From NCBI RefSeq assembly GCF_003254465.1, contig NZ_QDFI01000023.1:1-54139 (forward strand): 54,139 bases of DNA, in the 5' to 3' direction. Numbering within the stretch: the first letter of the stretch is position 1; each line of letters begins with the position of its first letter. Positions 1 to 8,372 of this stretch are shown here, one piece after another. Origin of the DNA: Meridianimarinicoccus zhengii. Its GTDB lineage: Bacteria; Pseudomonadota; Alphaproteobacteria; Rhodobacterales; Rhodobacteraceae. The translations under genes and the position numbers were made by a program. The notes beneath the pieces are model-generated. The model had not been told where the DNA came from. It searched no databases and saw only the letters and a list, made by a program, of their open reading frames with translations.

Positions 1-98
1 TGGCGCGGCCGCCGGTCTTCGCGCTCTACATCGCCCTGTCGCTGACCGGCGCCTTCGCCGCCGGGCTGCTGTTCCAGGCCTGGAGCGCGCTGGCATGA
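1..98 (+). CDS. C-terminus of an unknown membrane protein (partial)
   Basis: The window opens inside an open frame that reads about 31 residues to a TGA at 96-98. The visible tail is hydrophobic (FALYIALSLTGAFAAGLLF), which looks like a last transmembrane helix followed by a short hydrophilic end. The stop overlaps the next start as ATGA, so it is probably translationally coupled to the transglutaminase-like gene. Too little remains to name a family. Confidence 0.5.
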   Translation, partial: ARPPVFALYIALSLTGAFAAGLLFQAWSALA

Positions 99-937
99 GA
101 CGGCTGACCGTGGCCGTGGCCTCGCCGCTTGCGGGGCCGCTTCTGGTGCCGGTCGGGATCGCGTCGCCCCATGGCATGATCCGCGGGCTCACGGTCGAGG
201 GCGGGCGGATCGCGACGCTCGTCAACGAACCGGAACTGGGTCTTTGCGCCGCACTGGTCGCCCATGACGGCGGGCCGGTCACGTTGGAATACCGGGTGGA
301 GCCTGCCCCCGACGACACGCCCTATCCCGAGGCGGTCTTCCGTCCGCGCGCCAATCGCTACACCACCGCCGCCAGCGCGCTTGCCGAGGCGAGCCGCACC
401 ATCGCGCGCGCCGCGGGCGGTGGCGACGCGGGGATCGAGGCACTGGTGGCCGAAGCGGAGAGCCGCTTCGCTTATGACCATCCGGAAACGCGGTTCAACG
501 ACGGAACCGACAGCGTCCCGCACCTGTCCTGCGGGCTGACGCCGGGGTCCTGCGTGGACATCAACACCTATCTCGTGGCGAGCCTGCGCGCGGCGGGCTT
601 CGAGGCGGGCTATGTTTATGGGTACTTCTTTCCTGCCGAGCGCGGGGGGCGCACCGACGACGGCCATTGCTGGGTCGTCACGCGCCACGGCGGCACGGTG
701 CGCGAATGGGACATCGCCCATCATCTGAAGGCCGGGCTAGGGCCGACACGGGCCGCGCCGAACCCCCTTCCGGGCGAACGGGTGGCCCTGACCCATTCCA
801 TGGGGCACAGCTATGCCCTGCCGGACCGGGCGCTGTTCCTGAAGATCTTGGGCGAACCGCTGCACCTGCCGCCAGACGGTCCGCCCTGCTGGACAACGCT
901 GGATGCGCGTCTGTCGCCGGTGGATGCGACACCCTGA
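95..937 (+). CDS. Transglutaminase-like cysteine protease-fold protein
   Basis: This 280-residue protein has the transglutaminase/protease fold. An N-terminal beta-rich half is followed by a catalytic core in which the three expected residues are visible in order: Cys in GSCVDINTYL, His in DGHCWVV and Asp in EWDIAHH. Family members of this size act as cysteine peptidases or amide-bond enzymes, often in operons of unknown role, and the substrate cannot be read from sequence. No signal peptide is obvious, so it is probably cytoplasmic. The ATG overlaps the stop of the preceding membrane gene by ATGA. Nothing convincing is encoded between its stop and moeA. Confidence 0.8.
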   Translation: MRRLTVAVASPLAGPLLVPVGIASPHGMIRGLTVEGGRIATLVNEPELGLCAALVAHDGGPVTLEYRVEPAPDDTPYPEAVFRPRANRYTTAASALAEASRTIARAAGGGDAGIEALVAEAESRFAYDHPETRFNDGTDSVPHLSCGLTPGSCVDINTYLVASLRAAGFEAGYVYGYFFPAERGGRTDDGHCWVVTRHGGTVREWDIAHHLKAGLGPTRAAPNPLPGERVALTHSMGHSYALPDRALFLKILGEPLHLPPDGPPCWTTLDARLSPVDATP

Positions 938-1201
938 CCGGCGAGGCGCACGACGGCACCCATGGTCGCGACCGGCCTGCCTCGGTGTCGCCCCCCGACA
1001 CAAGGGCGCGTGGCCGTGGCGGCACCGGTCGGCCGTGGTGGGCACGCTGCCAAGAACTTTGTGGCGCTGCCTGTGCACGGGGGGTGGTCTTCGGCCACGC
1101 TGACGGTGTCCAAGCTGTCCGCGGTCTGGTTGACGGCGGGGATCGCGATGGCAGCCACGTGCGCGCGTTTTCTGCTGCGCAAGACCTGAGCCGATCTATG
1201 C

Positions 1202-2458
1202 TCAGTCCATCAGCGGCGCGACAGCCAAAGGCTGGCCCGGTCTGACCACGGCCATGTTCGGCGGGATGACGGCGATGCCCATGGCCTGCGCGAGGGGCCA
1301 CAGCGCGGCGGAGGCGCCTTGCCCCAGCCGGTCCAGCACCGGCCGCCCCACCGGATCGCGCCGATGCCACGTCACAGGCACATACTCGCGCCGCCCCGTT
1401 GCCCGCGCATAGGTGAACCCGGCGACGGCGGGCAGCCAATGATCGGGGTCCTCGGTCAGCCCGGCCACCCGGCGCAGGGCGGGACGCGCGATCTGGGAAA
1501 AGGTGATCGCCGCCGCATAGGGATTGCCGGGTAGCCCGAAAAACAGGGTCTGACCAAGCCGCCCCACGGTCAGCGGCTTGCCGGGGCGGATCGCGACCTT
1601 CAGCACGTCAAGTTCCGCCGCTTCTGCGCGCAAGGCGTCGAGGATGTGATCCTCCTCCCCTGCCGATACGCCGCCGGACGAGATAACGACATCATGGGAC
1701 CCGGCGGCGGCGCGAAGCGCGGCGCGGATGTGGATCGGGTCGTCGGGCAAGATGCCGAGATCGGTCAGCGCAACCCATGGCAGTCGGTCCAGCGTCGCCC
1801 GGAGCAGCACGCGGTTGGAATTGAAGATCTGCCCGGGGCCGCGCGCGCTGCCCGGTTCCACAAGCTCGTTGCCCGTGGACAGGATCGCCACCCGCACCCG
1901 GGGGCGCACCGACACGCTGGCCACGCCGCACCCCGCCAGCAGGGCAAGCCGTGGCGCGGTCAGCGCGAGGCCGGCGGTCAGCGCGGGGGCGCCCTCGGCC
2001 ACGTCCTCGCCCCTGCGCCGGATGTTCTGCCCGGGTCGCGGGCGGGCCGTCAGGATGATCGTATCGCCCCTGCGCGTGACCTGTTCCTGCATGACGACCG
2101 CATCGGCACCGCACGGCACCGGCGCGCCGGTGAAGATGCGGGCGACCGTCCCCGCCGCAAGGGTCAGGGCACGCCCGTCCCCGGCCGCGATGCGGGCCGA
2201 CACGGGCAGGTGCCACGGGCCATCTCCGGTCAGGTCGGCGAGGCGTACCGCGTAGCCGTCCATCGCGGAATTGTCGAAGGGCGGCAGCGCCGACGCCGCG
2301 GTGACGTCAGCCGCCGTCACCCGCCCGACCGCAGCGTCGAGCGCAAGTACGTCGTGGCCCGCCACCGGGCAGGCTGCCGCCTCGGCACGCAGGCGTGCGG
2401 CATCGACCGACAGGATCGGTCCGGGTTTTCCCGCAGAACACCCCGCCAGACCGGCCAT
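1202..2458 (-). CDS. moeA: Molybdopterin molybdenumtransferase MoeA
   Basis: MoeA inserts molybdate into adenylylated molybdopterin to give the active Mo cofactor. The 418-residue length is normal. Family signatures appear in order: PPFDNSAMDGYAV near the N-terminus, GAPVPCGADAVVMQE, STGNELV, FNSN, SSGGVSAGEEDH, RPGKP and FGLPGNP. The ATG at 2458 follows an AGGGG ribosome site, and a TTG two codons upstream is the alternative. It lies 57 nt downstream of aioA on the same strand. A moeA copy next to aioBA is a recurrent arrangement and suggests this copy serves the molybdopterin enzyme AioA. Whether it is the cell's only moeA cannot be judged here. Confidence 0.95.
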   Translation of the reverse strand: MAGLAGCSAGKPGPILSVDAARLRAEAAACPVAGHDVLALDAAVGRVTAADVTAASALPPFDNSAMDGYAVRLADLTGDGPWHLPVSARIAAGDGRALTLAAGTVARIFTGAPVPCGADAVVMQEQVTRRGDTIILTARPRPGQNIRRRGEDVAEGAPALTAGLALTAPRLALLAGCGVASVSVRPRVRVAILSTGNELVEPGSARGPGQIFNSNRVLLRATLDRLPWVALTDLGILPDDPIHIRAALRAAAGSHDVVISSGGVSAGEEDHILDALRAEAAELDVLKVAIRPGKPLTVGRLGQTLFFGLPGNPYAAAITFSQIARPALRRVAGLTEDPDHWLPAVAGFTYARATGRREYVPVTWHRRDPVGRPVLDRLGQGASAALWPLAQAMGIAVIPPNMAVVRPGQPLAVAPLMD

Positions 2459-2515
2459 CGTCAATCCCCTTGCTAGACCCGCCCCAACAGTGAGGGGCGG
2501 GTCGGTCCTGTCATG

Positions 2516-4981
2516 TCAGAGCACGATCTCGTGCGCCTTGAACGAGATGCCGCGCGTCTGGGCCGTCGCGTCCGAGATCTTGCGGATGTCTCCCCAGCAG
2601 TGCTTGTAGTCCGGCAGCACCAGTTCGTTCACGCCCGGGTTCACTACATTGCCCTGGCTGCCCGCGGGGGCACCGAAGACCATCGCCACCGTGTTCCGCT
2701 TCAGCGTCGACATCGGGTAGGCCATGCCTTGCGTCACCCCGTTGTCGTTGATGATCTCGAGCAGGTCACCGGGGTTCAGCCCCAGCTCGACCATGTCATC
2801 GGGATGCATCTCGACGAAGGGATGCGGATAGCGATCCTGCACGAAGTCGTTCTTCTGGTCGAGGAACTGGTTCTGCCAGAAGATGTTGGCGCGCACGTTG
2901 TTGATCCAGAACCGGTGCGCGGCCTGTTCGCGCGCCTTGCCCGGTGCCTGCCAGCCGCGCCAGCCTGCCGCACAAAAGAGCGCGCGGCCGTCCTCGCGCC
3001 CGTGCCGGGTGAACACGCCGTCGGTATAGAGCCGCTTCGTGCCGACAAGCTGCCCGTTCTCATAGCCCGTGACCGGTTCCTGCACCCCGTTGTTGCCAGC
3101 GGCGCGCAGGCGGTCGTAGGTCACGTCCGGATGCGCGCGCCCGTAGCCGTCCATGAAGGCGTCTTCCTCGGTGTCCCAGTCGTAGCCCTGGAACTGATCG
3201 GCATAGGCATCCTCGCCCATCTCGCGCAGCACGCGTTCCATGTGCTGGGCCAGTCTTGCGGCGATCAGTGCGTCGGGCAGCGAATTGCCGAACGGATCCA
3301 TGTATTTCTCGGACAACCGCAGCCGCCGCTCGCCGTTCATCGAGGTGAGGTTCATCTCATTCGACTCGCAAGCGGGCAGGATGACATGGGCGTTCTGGCC
3401 GATCTGGCTGTGGATGATGTCCACGTCCACCACGAACAGGCCGCCCGCGTTGACGGCCGACACGATGGCATCGACCACCTGTTCGCGGCTACCGCCGGCG
3501 GCGCTGTCGATCGCATCCTTGACCATGTCCGACCGGCGCTTGTGGACGCGCTTGAACTCGGATGCGTTCAGCGTCGTCTTGTAGTGGTCGCAGGCCCAGA
3601 TGTGATGGACACCGCCAAGGCCGCGGATGAGGAACTGGTCCACATATTCCGCCGGCCGGCCCACATGTGCTTCCGAGGGGCGGAAATAGCCTTCTTGGTG
3701 GCCACCCAGACGACACGCGCCGCCGCCCTCCCGCCCGATATTGCCGGTGGCCAGCGCGATGTTCACCAGCGCGCCGATCGTGCGGTAGTTGTCGTTGCCC
3801 CAGATGATGCCCTTCTCATAGCAGGTCACGCATTTGCGGCGGCTGCCGTCGTCATGGGGCTGGGCGATCCACTCAGCGGCCTTGCGAATATCGTCAGCCG
3901 GGACGCCACAGATATCCGCCGCCGCGTCGAGCGAGGTCCGGCAGGTCTGCATGGCATAGTCGAGGCTGCCGAGCCCCGCCGGATGAGCGGCATCCTGCGC
4001 CACGGCTTCCCCGTCGGGATAGGTCGATGCGGCGATGAAATCCGCGTCCACCCAGCCCTGATCGACGATATGGGTCAGGATCGCATTGAAGAGCGCCATG
4101 TCCGTGCCCTCGGCGATGGGCAGGTGCAGCACGTTCTCGGGCCCGGCGAATTGCTCGGACGACGCGATGGTCAGGGTCCGGCGCGGATCGACCACGATCA
4201 TCTTCGCACCGCCCTGAAGACCGGGCACCATGTGGTTCAGGTACAGGTTGGTCTGTGTCTCCATCGAGTTCGCGCCGACCATGAAGATCGTGTCGGTAAG
4301 GGTGTAATCCTCGTAGGCGTAGTTCAACTCGTCCACACCCATGTCGCGCGAGGAATGCACCTCGGAATTGTAGGCGGGGCGATTGTGGATGCGGCAGTTC
4401 TTGATCTTCATGCTCTCGAAATAGAGCTTGCCGGTGCCCCATGTGTTCTCGTAGCCACCCGCCGAGCCGCCATGGTCGAACATCGAGACCACGATGTCAT
4501 CCTCGGACCCCTGCAGGACGACCTTCGCCGTGACCCGCGCCACGAGGTCAAGCGCGTCGTCCCAGCTTGTCGGTTGCCAGACGCCGTTGCGCCATACCAG
4601 CGGATCGGTCAGGCGCTGCGCCTGCGTGCCCGTCACGCGGGAGGGACGGTTTTCCGCCATGCGCCCGCCGCGGATCGACCCGAGCCCGGAATTGACCACG
4701 CAGTCCACATCGGGTTTCACCACCAGATGAACGTCGCGGCCGTTCTGGCGAACGATGTTGTACATCGACGGCGCATACCACGCCTCGGTCTCCAGCATCT
4801 GCTGTTCGCTCAGGTCCACGCCGAACTTGTTCTCGCCCGGCGCCGTGCCGCCCTGCCTGTTCATCGGCCATGTGTAGGCCTTGTAGCCGCAGCCGACGAT
4901 GCAGTAGTGGCAGGTGACGTTGAATTCGTCCGCATCCGCGGGGATGATCGGCAGACGGTCGATCTGTCTCTTGTAAGCCAT
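2516..4981 (-). CDS. aioA: Arsenite oxidase large (molybdopterin) subunit AioA
   Basis: AioA is the periplasmic catalytic subunit that oxidises arsenite to arsenate at a bis-MGD molybdenum centre. It has 821 residues, as expected. The 3Fe-4S ligands are Cys24, Cys27 and Cys31 (CHYCIVGC), with Ser102 where other molybdopterin oxidoreductases have a fourth Cys. Residues matching the arsenite-binding His195/Glu203/Arg419/His423 of the Alcaligenes enzyme are His199 and Glu207 (HNRPAYNSE) and Arg424 and His428 (RLGGH). It has no signal peptide; in this family AioA rides through Tat with AioB. The start follows a GGGAGAGAG ribosome site 13 nt after aioB. No cytochrome c gene follows, so its electron acceptor is encoded elsewhere. 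Confidence 0.97.
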   Translation of the reverse strand: MAYKRQIDRLPIIPADADEFNVTCHYCIVGCGYKAYTWPMNRQGGTAPGENKFGVDLSEQQMLETEAWYAPSMYNIVRQNGRDVHLVVKPDVDCVVNSGLGSIRGGRMAENRPSRVTGTQAQRLTDPLVWRNGVWQPTSWDDALDLVARVTAKVVLQGSEDDIVVSMFDHGGSAGGYENTWGTGKLYFESMKIKNCRIHNRPAYNSEVHSSRDMGVDELNYAYEDYTLTDTIFMVGANSMETQTNLYLNHMVPGLQGGAKMIVVDPRRTLTIASSEQFAGPENVLHLPIAEGTDMALFNAILTHIVDQGWVDADFIAASTYPDGEAVAQDAAHPAGLGSLDYAMQTCRTSLDAAADICGVPADDIRKAAEWIAQPHDDGSRRKCVTCYEKGIIWGNDNYRTIGALVNIALATGNIGREGGGACRLGGHQEGYFRPSEAHVGRPAEYVDQFLIRGLGGVHHIWACDHYKTTLNASEFKRVHKRRSDMVKDAIDSAAGGSREQVVDAIVSAVNAGGLFVVDVDIIHSQIGQNAHVILPACESNEMNLTSMNGERRLRLSEKYMDPFGNSLPDALIAARLAQHMERVLREMGEDAYADQFQGYDWDTEEDAFMDGYGRAHPDVTYDRLRAAGNNGVQEPVTGYENGQLVGTKRLYTDGVFTRHGREDGRALFCAAGWRGWQAPGKAREQAAHRFWINNVRANIFWQNQFLDQKNDFVQDRYPHPFVEMHPDDMVELGLNPGDLLEIINDNGVTQGMAYPMSTLKRNTVAMVFGAPAGSQGNVVNPGVNELVLPDYKHCWGDIRKISDATAQTRGISFKAHEIVL

Positions 4982-4994
4982 TGATCTCTCTCCC

Positions 4995-5519
4995 TCAGAG
5001 CACGTTGGACAGGCGGCCGTAGATCAGTTCGTCCACGCCGTCGGCGTAGATGTCGCCCTGATCGTCCACCCGGAGCAGGAACTGCGCGAGATTGCTGGTG
5101 GCATGGCCCCAGATCTGCTGGCCGCCCGCCTCGCAATCGAACCGCGAATGGTGGCCGGGGCAGTTGAGCGACTTGTCCGCCGCCGAATAGCTCATGGTCC
5201 AGCCCTTGTGCGGGCACAGCACCGAGAAGGCGACGATATCGCCGTCCGGCCCGACCCCGCCGTCGACCGCCTGGCCGAGCTTGAGCAGCACGCCGGGGCT
5301 CGCTTCGTCGGGGTAGGTCACATCAAGGGGCGTGTTCACCGCCAGATCGGCGATGTTGGCAAGGCGGTTCGCCGGATACTCGACCCGGGCCAGCGACCGG
5401 GCCTGCGCCTGCGCCTGGTCCGGCGACATCACGGTGGCGGCGGCGGCCCCGGCGGTGGCCATGACACCGCCCCGCAGGAACTGCCGACGCCCCGCGTCGA
5501 CCAATCTGTTGCACTTCAT
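4995..5519 (-). CDS. aioB: Arsenite oxidase small subunit AioB (Rieske, Tat-exported)
   Basis: AioB passes electrons from AioA to a periplasmic carrier. The 174-residue product starts with a twin-arginine signal (RRQFLRGG at 11-18, then a hydrophobic Ala-rich stretch), consistent with co-export of AioA. The Rieske 2Fe-2S ligands are Cys102/His104 (CPHKGW) and Cys120/His123 (CPGHH). The extra cysteines that form a disulfide in some Rieske proteins are replaced by Trp and His, so that disulfide is absent. The ATG at 5519 was chosen because a strong GGGGAGGAA site precedes it. The longer frame to 5585 adds 22 residues ahead of the Tat signal without need. Confidence 0.96.
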   Translation of the reverse strand: MKCNRLVDAGRRQFLRGGVMATAGAAAATVMSPDQAQAQARSLARVEYPANRLANIADLAVNTPLDVTYPDEASPGVLLKLGQAVDGGVGPDGDIVAFSVLCPHKGWTMSYSAADKSLNCPGHHSRFDCEAGGQQIWGHATSNLAQFLLRVDDQGDIYADGVDELIYGRLSNVL

Positions 5520-5608
5520 TGGCTGGTTCCTCCCCTGGCGCAGCAAGTGATGAGCCAGAGAATATCCAGCGCGAAGGGCGCACACGACCGGACCTAGGGG
5601 CGTGCTGC

Positions 5609-5624
5609 AGCGCGGCTTGTGCCT
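5609..5624 (-). promoter_or_regulatory. Candidate sigma-54 (-24/-12) promoter of aioBA
   Basis: On the minus strand AGGCACAAGCCGCGCT places GG and GC exactly 10 nt apart, with GGCAC intact in the -24 element and GCGC for TTGC in the -12 element. It lies about 90 nt upstream of the aioB start and downstream of the aioR stop, where an aioBA promoter is expected. aioBA promoters in other bacteria depend on RpoN, but the match here is imperfect and AioR is atypical. Confidence 0.4.
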
Positions 5625-5678
5625 GTTCCAGCACTTGAAAATCTCATGTTCGGAAATCCGGACATGGCGCCGGCCTGG

Positions 5679-6926
5679 TCACGAGCCGGACAGATCGAAT
5701 TTCTGCATCTTTTCCCACAGCGTCGTGCGGGCGATGCGCAGACGCTTCGCCGCCGCGCCGATCTGGCCACCTGTCCGGTCGAGTGCGGCGATGATCTGTG
5801 CCTTCTCGGCGGCGTCTCGCGCCTCGGCCAGCGACATCAGGTCTCCCGGTGCCGCAACCCGTTCGGGGAACAGGTCCGACGGGTGCAACAGCGGGCCGGT
5901 AGCCGTGGCAAGACCGCTGCGCAAGCGGGCGCGGAGTTCCCGACCGCCGCCGGGCCAGTCATGGGTACGCACCGCGTCGTCGCACAGGGCACTGATCGCC
6001 GTGACATCCGGTGCCAGTCGTGGGGCCAGTTTCCCGAACAGCTGCCCCATGAGCCAGACCGCATCGTCCGGCCGCCCGGCCAGCGGCGGGATCGGGATCT
6101 CGGTTCCCGCCAGCCGATACAGCAGCTCTGCGTCGAACAGCCCGGCCGCGACCAGCGTGTCCAGATCGTGGCCGCAGGCCGCGATCACCCGCCCGTCGAC
6201 ACCGCCATCCAGCCGCGCCAGCAGCCGCGCCTGCATTTGCGCGCCCATGCGGCTGACGGCGTTGATGAACAGCGTGCCATCGCCCACCGCGTCGAACCCA
6301 CGTCCCGGCGCGAACAGGACCAAACCAGGATCGGCTTCGCGGGCAAGGTTGACGATGACGAACGGGGCCGCTGACCGGTCCGACAGGTCGTGGATGCGCC
6401 GTGCGACAAGGTCCTTGCCCGTGCCCGGCCCGCCCCGGATCAGCGCGGGACGGCTATCGGCCGCGGCCCGCGCGATCAGCGTTTCGACCCGGCGCGCAGC
6501 GGGCGAGATGCCGAGCAGCGGGGGGAAATCGTCGTCGGGCCGCGGGTCTTTCCGGGCGCCCATGAGCAGGCCGAGCCGCCCGAGGAAATCGGGCAGATCG
6601 AACGGCTTGGCGATGTAATCCGCCGCCCCGGACTTGATCAGCCGCACGGCCTGCCCGATGCCGCCTTGGCCCGTAATGAACAGGAAGGGCGGCGGCGTGC
6701 CCGTGCGGGCGAGCGTGGCAAACAGCTCTTCCCCCGTTCCGTCCGGCAGACCGATATCGCAGATGACCGCGTCCACGGGCTGCCGGGGGGTGCGGATCGC
6801 GCCAAGCGCCCGGACCATCTGTTTCAGCCACACGACCCGCGCGCCTTCGAGTTCGAGCCGCTGCACCAACGATCCGCCCATGATCTCGTCATCCTCGACG
6901 AGGACGATGTATCTGTCCTTCAGCAT
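5679..6926 (-). CDS. aioR: AioR, NtrC-like response regulator with degenerate AAA+ core
   Basis: This 415-residue regulator has a receiver domain (Asp57 in VICDIGLPDG, Lys107 in YIAKPF), a central AAA+ domain (about 135-330) and a C-terminal Fis-type helix-turn-helix (about 370-412, QIGAAAKRLRIARTTLW). Its position between aioS and aioB marks it as the arsenite-responsive activator. Walker A is present (GGPGTGK, ending at Lys171). The GAFTGA loop that contacts sigma-54 is missing, because the segment between PFVIVNLA and GDGTLFIN is shortened. The Walker B acidic pair is replaced by NA (GTLFINAVSRM). It may therefore act without ATP hydrolysis or with another sigma factor. Its start overlaps the aioS stop by 7 nt. 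Confidence 0.88.
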   Translation of the reverse strand: MLKDRYIVLVEDDEIMGGSLVQRLELEGARVVWLKQMVRALGAIRTPRQPVDAVICDIGLPDGTGEELFATLARTGTPPPFLFITGQGGIGQAVRLIKSGAADYIAKPFDLPDFLGRLGLLMGARKDPRPDDDFPPLLGISPAARRVETLIARAAADSRPALIRGGPGTGKDLVARRIHDLSDRSAAPFVIVNLAREADPGLVLFAPGRGFDAVGDGTLFINAVSRMGAQMQARLLARLDGGVDGRVIAACGHDLDTLVAAGLFDAELLYRLAGTEIPIPPLAGRPDDAVWLMGQLFGKLAPRLAPDVTAISALCDDAVRTHDWPGGGRELRARLRSGLATATGPLLHPSDLFPERVAAPGDLMSLAEARDAAEKAQIIAALDRTGGQIGAAAKRLRIARTTLWEKMQKFDLSGS

Positions 6927-8368
6927 GCAGGCCCCCCGGTGCCATGGGCAGCCTGCACGCTCCCCTGCGTGGGCAATGCAACCGTCACGCGGGTTACGCC
7001 ATCCGTCCGCACATGATCTACAATGCCACCCATACGCGTGGCGAGGTCCCGGACGATGCGAAGCCCAACGCCGCCGCCGGGCGACAACGGCCCATCGCCC
7101 AGCAGGCGCTCAAGCTCGGCCTGCGACATGCCGGAGCCGGTATCGGCAATGTCCAGCCGAAGTGCGTCGGCTTCCCGCCAGACGTGCAGACCGATGCGGC
7201 CGGACGGCGAGGCAGCGGCACAGGAATTCAGCAGAAGGTTGAGCGCGATCTGCCGCACGGGCCCGGCGGGTATTCCGGGCGGGTCGTCTGCGTCAAACTC
7301 GACAGACCAGTCGAGCACGAGCGCCCGGCGCGTCACCTCGGGCTGGATCAGCAGCTTCAGATCCTCGAAATCCTCGGGGCCGAGCGGCTGTTCCACGCGG
7401 TCCAGCCGGTTCTGGTCAAGTGTCGCGCGCGTCACGTCGCGCAAATGGCGCAGGCCCCTGTCCAGAAGGTCGGCCGAGTGGCGCACCACATCGGGCCGAT
7501 CCGCGAAAGACCGGATCGTGTCGGTGGCATTCAGAAGCCCGCCCAGCGGGTTGTTGATCTCGTGCGCCAGCGACGACGACAGGCGGCCAAGGGCCACGAA
7601 CCGCTCGCGCGCGGCCAACCGCCGTTCCGCTTCGGCCTTGTCGGCGACCGCGCCGACCATGGTGTTGTAGGTCCGCGCGAGCCGGGCAAGCTCCCCATGC
7701 CCGCGCGGGATGTCCGTGTCGGCAATCGGGTGCGGCTCGCCCTGCGTCTCGGTCATCTGGCGCGCGAGTGTCGTGACCGGGCGCAGCATTCGGCGCAGCG
7801 CCGCAAACCCCGCCAGCGACAGGATGCCGACCGCCATGGCGTTGCCGACAAGCAGATACACCAGCGCCTGCCGCCGTTCCGCCAGAAGGTCTGACACGTC
7901 CAGTTCGGTTGCGATCTGCCCGACCGTCCGCCCCTGATAGCTCAAGGGTGCGAGCAGGCTGAGAACGCCGGCAGACCCGTCCACCGACAGGTTTTCCAGC
8001 GCCACCGCATCGCGAGCGAGGTCGGCGATGTCGCTGTCGATGGGCACGCGCCGCGGATCGGTCGCGGCCAGCACGCGGCCCCGTTCATCCGCAACGGCGG
8101 TTAGGACCATCCGGCGCCCCTCGCCAGCCTGTGCCGCGCGGTCGAGCGTGTCGTAGACCTCCCAGATGTCATGGCGCAGCACGAGCGGCCCAAGGGCCAC
8201 CGACAAACCTTCCACATGCATCTGCGCCAGTTCCTGGATGCGCGCGTCCTGAACCCGCGCCAGCGCGCGCAGGACCTGCTGGGAGGCCACTGCCCCCACA
8301 AGCACCATCATCGCCGCCGCAAGAATCGGCAGCTTGATCGACAGGGGAAACGGGCCGAGCCACTTCAA
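6920..8368 (-). CDS. aioS: AioS, membrane sensor histidine kinase for arsenite
   Basis: AioS receives the arsenite signal from AioX and phosphorylates AioR. An N-terminal transmembrane helix (LSIKLPILAAAMMVLVGAVA) and a second helix near residue 190 flank a periplasmic sensor region, followed by a HAMP linker, an H-box (SSSLAHEINNPLGG, phospho-accepting His) and a catalytic domain with an N-box (NLLLNSC), DTGSGM and a GVGL G-box. I place the start at a TTG (8368) with GGAGA nine bases upstream. A longer frame reaching 8467 would overlap aioX by 95 nt. The TTG starts 4 nt after the aioX stop, so the two are probably coupled. Length from this start is 482 residues. Confidence 0.9.
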   Translation of the reverse strand: MKWLGPFPLSIKLPILAAAMMVLVGAVASQQVLRALARVQDARIQELAQMHVEGLSVALGPLVLRHDIWEVYDTLDRAAQAGEGRRMVLTAVADERGRVLAATDPRRVPIDSDIADLARDAVALENLSVDGSAGVLSLLAPLSYQGRTVGQIATELDVSDLLAERRQALVYLLVGNAMAVGILSLAGFAALRRMLRPVTTLARQMTETQGEPHPIADTDIPRGHGELARLARTYNTMVGAVADKAEAERRLAARERFVALGRLSSSLAHEINNPLGGLLNATDTIRSFADRPDVVRHSADLLDRGLRHLRDVTRATLDQNRLDRVEQPLGPEDFEDLKLLIQPEVTRRALVLDWSVEFDADDPPGIPAGPVRQIALNLLLNSCAAASPSGRIGLHVWREADALRLDIADTGSGMSQAELERLLGDGPLSPGGGVGLRIVRDLATRMGGIVDHVRTDGVTRVTVALPTQGSVQAAHGTGGPAC

Positions 8369-8372
8369 ACTC

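Noticed and set aside
962-1189. 75-residue plus-strand frame between the transglutaminase-like gene and moeA
   Set aside because: No ribosome site, odd composition and no family. The strand opposite is equally open, as is common in GC-rich spacers.
2513-4984. 823-residue plus-strand frame antisense to aioA
   Set aside because: It is the exact mirror of aioA in GC-rich DNA; the aioA strand has all cofactor ligands.
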